Shown in pieces: positions 58,186-64,000 of a stretch of 64,000 nucleotides of DNA. The first letter of the stretch is position 1, and every line of letters starts with the position of its first letter. Made by a program: the position numbers and the translations under genes. This DNA is from Agelas oroides (taxonomy: Eukaryota > Porifera > Demospongiae > Agelasida > Agelasidae). The notes beneath the pieces were generated by a model. It did not search any database and was not told the origin of the DNA. It saw only the letters and a program-made list of their open reading frames with translations. Where the stretch lies: NCBI GenBank assembly GCA_949130485.1, contig OX422186.1, positions 3,141,313-3,205,312 of the forward strand, written 5' to 3'.

Positions 58186-58308
58186 ATGCAGTACATGCTC
58201 AGACACTCATGTAATGCATACAGAAGTATACATAAAAGAGGCTAGTGATGCCATATATAAAGGAGGCTAAACACTGTGTAGGTGAGTTCCGCACTCTGTA
58301 ACGCAATT

Positions 58309-61300
58309 TCAGAGCTGTTAAAGAAAAAAGAGACAATTTAACATTCCATGGCTAACAATCTAAATATAAATACATATAAACCTGGGCCTTATTATGCAAT
58401 GCAAAATCACCTATACCCGCCCACTTTACTAGTATAATGATCTTAAGGAGATATATGTGACCATCTTACCTGTTCATCACTTGAAGGTGGAAATAGCTTC
58501 CTGGGTGAACGCCTGGGGGACCTAGGGAGCCGGGGTGACTTGGAGTGAGGAGGGGACTTGTCCTTCAATGAAGCAGTTGGGTTGCTTCGTTTTATTCCAG
58601 TCATTCTATGGAGGTCACGAACAGAACACCATTAGTGGGTATCTTTGTCAGGATGTGTATGCACATAACCTTTTGCCTTGCAGTAAGGGTAGGTACATGT
58701 ATGTAGGTGCCTATCCTCCCTGTACAGATGTGTGTTTTCTTGGTAAGTGTGTTGAAACAAGAAGGGTACCCCCAATGTTGTTACAAGACACATGAAAACT
58801 TACGGCTTAATTTCCCTCTGAGCGAGTGTGCTTTCATACTGGGCCAGTGTTATGTTGTACTTTAACAGCTTCTTTGAAAAGTCAATTTTGTCCTCCTTAG
58901 AATCAGGGAGAGGTGCCTTGGTAAACTCAAATTGCCATAAGACAAAAGAGATGTGAGATGTGATCTGTGGTACAAAAACAGTGGCGCATTTGTAACACCC
59001 AAGCACAAGCTCATAATCATTCTTGTAAATTGTTACTTGGTCCACATGAAATTGCTTGCTAATGCAACATCTACTTACAGATGATGTTCCTTTACTTCCA
59101 GTCACCTCCAACACTTTCCCCAGGCCTTCCTCGTGTAAATGGTAGAATGCTCTGACTGCATCATCTTTGTTTCCCCGTTTTCAAAATTTTTTCAATGCCA
59201 AAAGTGGAGTGAGGTAGAGTGTTTTTCCAGGAAGGGACAGGCAGAACGCTGCCGTTTCGTCATCTTTGGAGACAGGGTCTGCTTCAAAACCCACTGAGGA
59301 CAAACAGAATTCACATTAACAACATACACAAGTACATATGAGTGGATTAATGATAAGCTGTATATTTTATTTCATGTGCTTTAATTGACATTCCTAAGGC
59401 AACGTACCTATCTTGTGTGTCTGCAACTCCTCTTCAATCAGCCCCTTGCCTGCAACAAAGGCTGTTTGCTGGCATGCTGTCTGAACAAAGTTTACTGCTG
59501 CTTTCACAGCTATCTCCAACACCTCGCTACAGAGAGGATCTTCACTGTTGATGCTAAACAGCATGTGTAGAATGGTAGCAATTCGGAGGACATGGCCACG
59601 ACTCTTGCTTAGCATTCCTGTGAGTAGAGTTGATTTCATGTTGCTCAAAATGTCTATGTAGATTCAACCACTAGCTACATAAATGGTTAGGACGTCTTGC
59701 CTCATGGTGCGAATGAAGAAATTCGATGTTTGAGGGCAAAACAAGGGAAACTGAAAGGCCGGCAGTCACCAGGAATTGAACCCCTGGCCTGAGCCACCAG
59801 TGCTCTGCACAATCCTATGTATGTACTGCACTGGTGTTACAAAATGCTTCAGTAGCACATCATTTAAACAAAACTTTTCTGAAACATACTAACTTTTGAT
59901 TTCATGCACATATGGGCTCTCCAATTAAGGTGGCGGTGGAAGTCTCTCGGCGGAGGTTAACGAAAACATAAACCTGGGTTACAGTCAGGACCAGTGTTAC
60001 TCCTAGTTTCAGGGTTAGGGTTTGGTTTCGGGTAATCTTGCTTTGCCTAATTTTAAAAAAGGGTTTTAGTAGCTCATTAATATATTCATGACCCAAAATT
60101 GCCACTCGATGGACGCATCTACACGCTCACTGTAGGTAGCGTCCTAACCACCAATGTATCTCAAATCAGTCTGTGCCAGCTTTTGTTCAGAGCTACTCCC
60201 AAAGTCAGGCTAGACTCATGTTTGTCACTACTCTTGGAATGAACAACTTTGACTGCACCAAAATGAATGCATATTTCAAAAAATTCACAGCTTGTCTACG
60301 GGAGGGGCTCATTCACGAGTGCAAGCAAGCATTACTAGCCCCACCTCTCCCCCTTATGTCGCTAAACAACTCACGGCTCCGTTCCACACACAACCACCGT
60401 TCAGCTCCCTTGGGTACCAGAGTGTAGCACCAACGATAAATTGCGTATTCTAGTTAAAGCCCAGCCCAGCACTCGAAGCACCTGGCCACGGTCACCAACT
60501 AGGCTAGGCATACGATCGCAAGACCTGGGCCTGCCCAATGAGTACAGTCTTGGCCACTGTGGCCTTTCTGCTGCTTCTAGACACAAGCAGGCACTACGTA
60601 CTACTCACAGCTACTGACACTACAGCACTCTACTAAACTCCTTCTTTTTTTTTTTTTTTTTTTTTTTAAGTCGATCTAAGCTTATCTTCAAAGTTCCGAC
60701 CACCACATGAGGGGTTCCGCCAGGCCACATCTTAACTAACTTAATTATAAACTGATTATTGGATGGCAATGCCGACAGGAAACGGGGAAAATCCCCAATT
60801 CTACGGACAGTGACAAAGAAGTCTATCAGCTTGGATTCCAGGTTTGTTGACCTTGAAAGTAACAGGGTTCTCTGCCACCTTAATGCAAATTCCCACAGAA
60901 ATTAGGCCACAAGAGGTTAATTTCCTGTTTCAGGTCTGGGCTAGGTTACCTGACTTATGTAATCAGATGTAATCAGTATTCAGCCTGCAACCACAGTGTT
61001 TACACAACCTGCACTCAGTGGCTTCACCATCCAAGCTTCTATATTTTTTAGATGCAAAGTGTCATAGTCTTATGCCTAGACCTCACCCTCCATGATGCAT
61101 TTTGATGTTTGTACACCACTTTCTTTCCACTTTTGTCTCAAAAATAACAACAACAACAAAAACGCTTGGTGGCCTGGCCATTTAGTGACTTGTAGGACCG
61201 AAACAGGAAAATATCTTTGTGTGACCTTAATCACATGGTTTGATTGGGTATATAATCATATAGGTATTTAAAGTATGTATTGTAAGGCTACGTATATACC

Positions 61301-63438
61301 AACTGTGCAGATTTATCCCAAATTGCACGGCTATCGACCAATCAAATGCGGATTTCACTTTTTGCACTGCTCAGCTGTGCAAAAAGTGAAGTCCGCATCT
61401 GATTGTAGTACCGCAGGCGCCTGGATAGATGTAGCAATGGCGTTGTAAACAATTGGGAGAATTCAAATGCGAAAGAAAGCAACGGCAGAAGGTTGTATTA
61501 GCTGCTTTCCTGTGAATTGTTGACAAAAATCACTACTCCTTCGACTTCGAAGCTGCAATAAAACAGCCATTACCACGCCTTCGAATCTTTCGGGTCACCA
61601 GAGCCTGGTGGAGAATTGCCTGTAGGTGGCCTGTTCTGGTAGCCGATTGCTCTGTTTTTCTTGGTGAACGAGATCGAGTAGAGCATCATTCAGGTTTACT
61701 ATGCCGCTTCGCATGCTTCGTGGCCTGGTACCCGTGCCGAATACGAGGCTATATGCTTTGTGGAGCGAACGGTCATTTGCCACACCTTCTATACTCTTCC
61801 GACGGCTGCACTAGCGCTAACTAGTCGCTCTGCCCTCCTCTTGAACTCACTGGGAAGTTGTTTCAGTTCGTTTTCTCATGCAGTAGTACATGTAACTATC
61901 ATAGTGTGAAGAAACAAAGAGAACCTATATGATTAATATGTGATACCATGACTAACAGTGCAATTTGAGGATTAATTACACTCATAAGATTAGTAATTTC
62001 ACTCGGCTTCACCTCGTGAAATTACAAAACTTTTTGTGCAATTAATCCCAAATTGCACTGCTAGCCATGGTATTACATATACATACACGAACACAATGTC
62101 AAGTGTTTTGACCTCAAATATGGAAGGTCATTACAACTTGATGTATGTGCCAAGCTAACGTATACCTGGTAGCAGTTGATCCATTCCTGCCATTGATTTC
62201 AGGCATTTCTGAACCTCATCATAGTACTGGCTGAACGTAGTTGAAGTACTTGACATTTGAACACTCTTGGGGGTAACTCCTGACCAGGTTCATCTGGTTT
62301 CCTCCACTGTCTTGCCAAGAGATTCGCTGCAGATGCAAATTTAGGTAGTGACAAGTATGAAGTAGTGCTAACTATTGATTACTACATACAATCACGTTAC
62401 CGCAAAATTTAAAAACCATACCAAAGTTTTATAGTTTTCTCTTATAAGGTATTCATTGAAATTTTCACCCAATGAAAATAACCAGCTGTAGGTTGTGCAC
62501 TTATATTCTGGACGAAGTCCCGATCCACTTCCCCTAGACTTGAAAAGTCCTCAAATAGTGGATTGGGGAAAAACCAAAGGAATCGATGGGAGAATCCCTT
62601 TTCTGCAGTTGCCGGCATCTCAATCAATCCCCTGGCTACTCCTGGCTGCGTAAATCCACCCACAGTCAATTGCGTTGAAGACATCACAAAGTTGGCATCA
62701 CCACTGACTGTACATGTGTGAGAAACAGGTTATAGCATTACTTGGTTGTCAATATTATGTAGTCATACTTACTGTTCCCATGCAACCATATCAGCTTCAA
62801 ATCTATTGTTGGATGTTGCTTAGCAACCAAATGTTTGAATGTGAATAACACTAAGTAGAATGGGTAGAGGTGTGTCAGTGGGTTGCTAAATAACATTCCC
62901 CAGACAGAACAGAATTTCACCCTTTGGTCTGCAAAACCTAATTGCAAGTGGCACATACACATGTATCATACTCATCAAGTGACTGACCTGTATCCCTTCT
63001 CCATGGATGTGCATTGTAGAGCTGTAGGAATAGTGACAGCTCGTGAGAATCTGACAATCCGCGTCCACGATAGAGATTGATCTGAGTCAAAAATGCAGAC
63101 ATTTCATCGTAAAAACCAAGCAGTCGGCAGCAATTCTCGCTCATCAAGGCACCCATTTTCTCAAATGTGGCGTCATCAAAAACCCACGTTGGTTCTTCAT
63201 CAGTTACGCCACACATCACATGTATCTCTTGCATCATAGAGTACAGGTGTCGAAAGAGGGTTGATTTCCCACTCCCAGTTGGCATAGATACGGTCAACCA
63301 TGCAAGAACTGGTTCAGTCCAGTCGGTGCCAGGGACTTTCACAACTGATGGGGATAGCACAAAGCTGCCAAGTACAACATATCCACAAAGGACAGCTGTG
63401 GGTGGCAGGTTCAGTGCACTTCCGACTCTTTCACATCC
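58309..63438 (-). CDS. DUF3987-type P-loop ATPase gene, 3' part (7 exons)
   Basis: Exons 63438-62988, 62707-62501, 62279-62166, 59617-59408, 59293-58804, 58605-58470 and 58314-58309 keep one frame for 537 residues, ending SSDEQL-stop. The first seen exon follows a splice acceptor, so the 5' end lies outside the window. Exon 1 has Walker A PTGSGKST (residues 53-60), then WVFDDATFEKMGALMSEN and GFYDEMSAFL, the acidic pattern of DUF3987. Exons 3-4 join as MDQLLPGMLSKSRGH then VLRIATILHML, the conserved end of that domain. The tail is Ser/Pro/Arg-rich (SPRLPRSPRRSPRK), probably disordered and nuclear-directing. A TGA at 59182-59180 (after LALKKF) breaks exon 5, although the frame stays open beyond it. 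The long fourth-to-third exon intron holds a SINE and a TTAA element. The function in animals is unknown; bacterial and phage homologues are helicase/primase-like. Confidence 0.7.
59755..59850 (-). repeat. tRNA-derived SINE, second copy (box A deleted)
   Basis: Shares with the 32845 copy the box B region (GGTTCAATTCC-type, 59772-59783) and the body near 'acaatcct...tatgtactgcac', but has lost about 38 bases that include box A. It is therefore an inactive copy. Confidence 0.6.
59929..60879. mobile_element. TTAA element, copy C (951 bp)
   Basis: Same family as 41197-42211 and 42901-43918 but older: scattered substitutions, a small deletion near 60810, and ends decayed to GGTGGCGGTGG and GCCACC. 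TTAA flanks both sides (59925-59928, 60880-60883). It lies alone in an intron of the DUF3987 gene. Confidence 0.85.
61340..61404. repeat. Hairpin with 28-bp arms
   Basis: aatcaaatgcggatttcact and its near-perfect complement face each other around a nine-base loop. The neighbouring words (atcccaaattgcac) recur in the palindrome at 61936-62082, so both belong to one repeat family. Confidence 0.65.
61595..61783 (-). CDS. Unrecognised small ORF in CpG-richer stretch
   Basis: A 62-residue frame from ATG (context caaATGa) to stop, in a locally GC- and CpG-richer segment (61480-61860) that could be a first exon or promoter region. No domain recognised (words: SLVFGTGTRPRSMRSG, NLNDALLDLVHQEKQ). It is inside an intron of the DUF3987 gene on the same strand. 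It may be incidental. Confidence 0.2.
   Translation of the reverse strand: MANDRSLHKAYSLVFGTGTRPRSMRSGIVNLNDALLDLVHQEKQSNRLPEQATYRQFSTRLW
61936..62082. repeat. Nested palindrome, about 147 bp
   Basis: Outer arms of about 40 bases (accatgactaacagtgcaat and its complement near 62055-62075) enclose a second hairpin (gtaatttcac...gtgaaattac). Probably a small inverted-repeat transposon. Confidence 0.65.
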
Positions 63439-63449
63439 CTATTGTAAGA

Positions 63450-64000
63450 AGTAGACTTCAGTAGTTTCACTGTGTACGTAATTGCCGCTAAACTGCACCC
63501 CCAATGAACTAAACATGGTCTTAGTTCTTTTCTGGTTAGAGCAAGACACAAATTGATGTTTGTAAGCATTCTATATTTCATTGAAGTTTTAAGTATACAC
63601 AGAGGTGTATTTTCTGCTGTGCATTATGTAAAAAGCAATGGAAAGAAGTGTATTAAAGTGAAATTGCTGATAGTACACTAGTGAGACTGGGAAAAAAACT
63701 TAACTTAGCCTCCTTGTGATGGCAAAAACATCAGTTTGTACCCTTAGTTTGTCTGCTCCTGTTTTATCTACTCTTGTTTTGTCAATTCAATTTCTTGAAG
63801 GAATACTCTTAAGTTAGGTAAAACAAAGTTTAATAACAAATACTACAAAGAAGCAAAAGGAAGGGAAAAATATTGAGTAGGCAAAACAGCAGTGGACAAA
63901 ACAGGAGCAAAAGTTCCAGTGCAGAGTACAGTCATTAAGGTATAGTAGTCATGCTTGCTAAAAGTGCTGTACTGTGCTGGAATATGTTTCTGGAAATGAA
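63450..64000. other. Probable intron of the DUF3987 gene
   Basis: No exon recognised upstream of the acceptor at 63439; AT-rich sequence runs to the window edge. Confidence 0.4.

Overview
This window looks like non-coding-rich nuclear DNA from an early-branching animal, most likely a sponge (a cnidarian is possible). Reasons: introns with GT-AG borders, a leucine-rich-repeat gene built from identical-phase 84-base exons, very dense short inverted-repeat transposons, several LINE, Penelope and gag-type retroelement fragments, and DUF6589, HIRAN, DUF3987 and arginine-rich repeat proteins of kinds I associate with sponge and cnidarian genomes. The species assignment is inference; no rRNA or mitochondrial marker is present.

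Layout. 1-16 kb is almost gene-free and holds hairpins, minisatellites and inverted-repeat elements (2969-3075, 5744-6343, 7672-8149, 14279-15414). 16150-22176 is the standout: a 6.0 kb DNA transposon with 72-base terminal inverted repeats and a near-perfect 9-base target duplication. It carries two convergent genes: a five-exon DUF6589 protein (putative RNase H-fold transposase) on the plus strand and a RecQ-family helicase on the minus strand. 24-49 kb holds scattered minus-strand 84-base LRR exons of an NLR-like gene. Its introns are filled with a HIRAN-carrying inverted-repeat element (25931-26703), a Penelope-like fragment, a CCCH zinc-finger gene (28006-29019), a gag fragment, and a composite TTAA-flanked insertion (41197-43918). 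49.37-53.2 kb is a minus-strand CR1/L2-like LINE interrupted by three other insertions. 53.9-56.4 kb holds relics of repeat-rich proteins, 57.2-58.2 kb a 79-base minisatellite, and 58.3-63.4 kb the 3' part of a minus-strand DUF3987 P-loop gene.

Main interpretation. The DUF6589/RecQ element shares its outermost bases (TAGTSTC), a subterminal CCAGACCC box in one case, and 9-base target duplications with several tiny non-autonomous elements in the same window (46335-46531 and 49547-49589 with perfect duplications; 2969-3075 and 22607-22692 with degraded ones). This is what a transposase-helicase system with its MITE cohort would look like. The autonomous copy is recently dead: one in-frame stop in the transposase gene and two single-base frame changes in the helicase gene. 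Insertion boundaries are unusually well supported because several elements have an empty-site paralogue in the window or restore a reading frame when removed.
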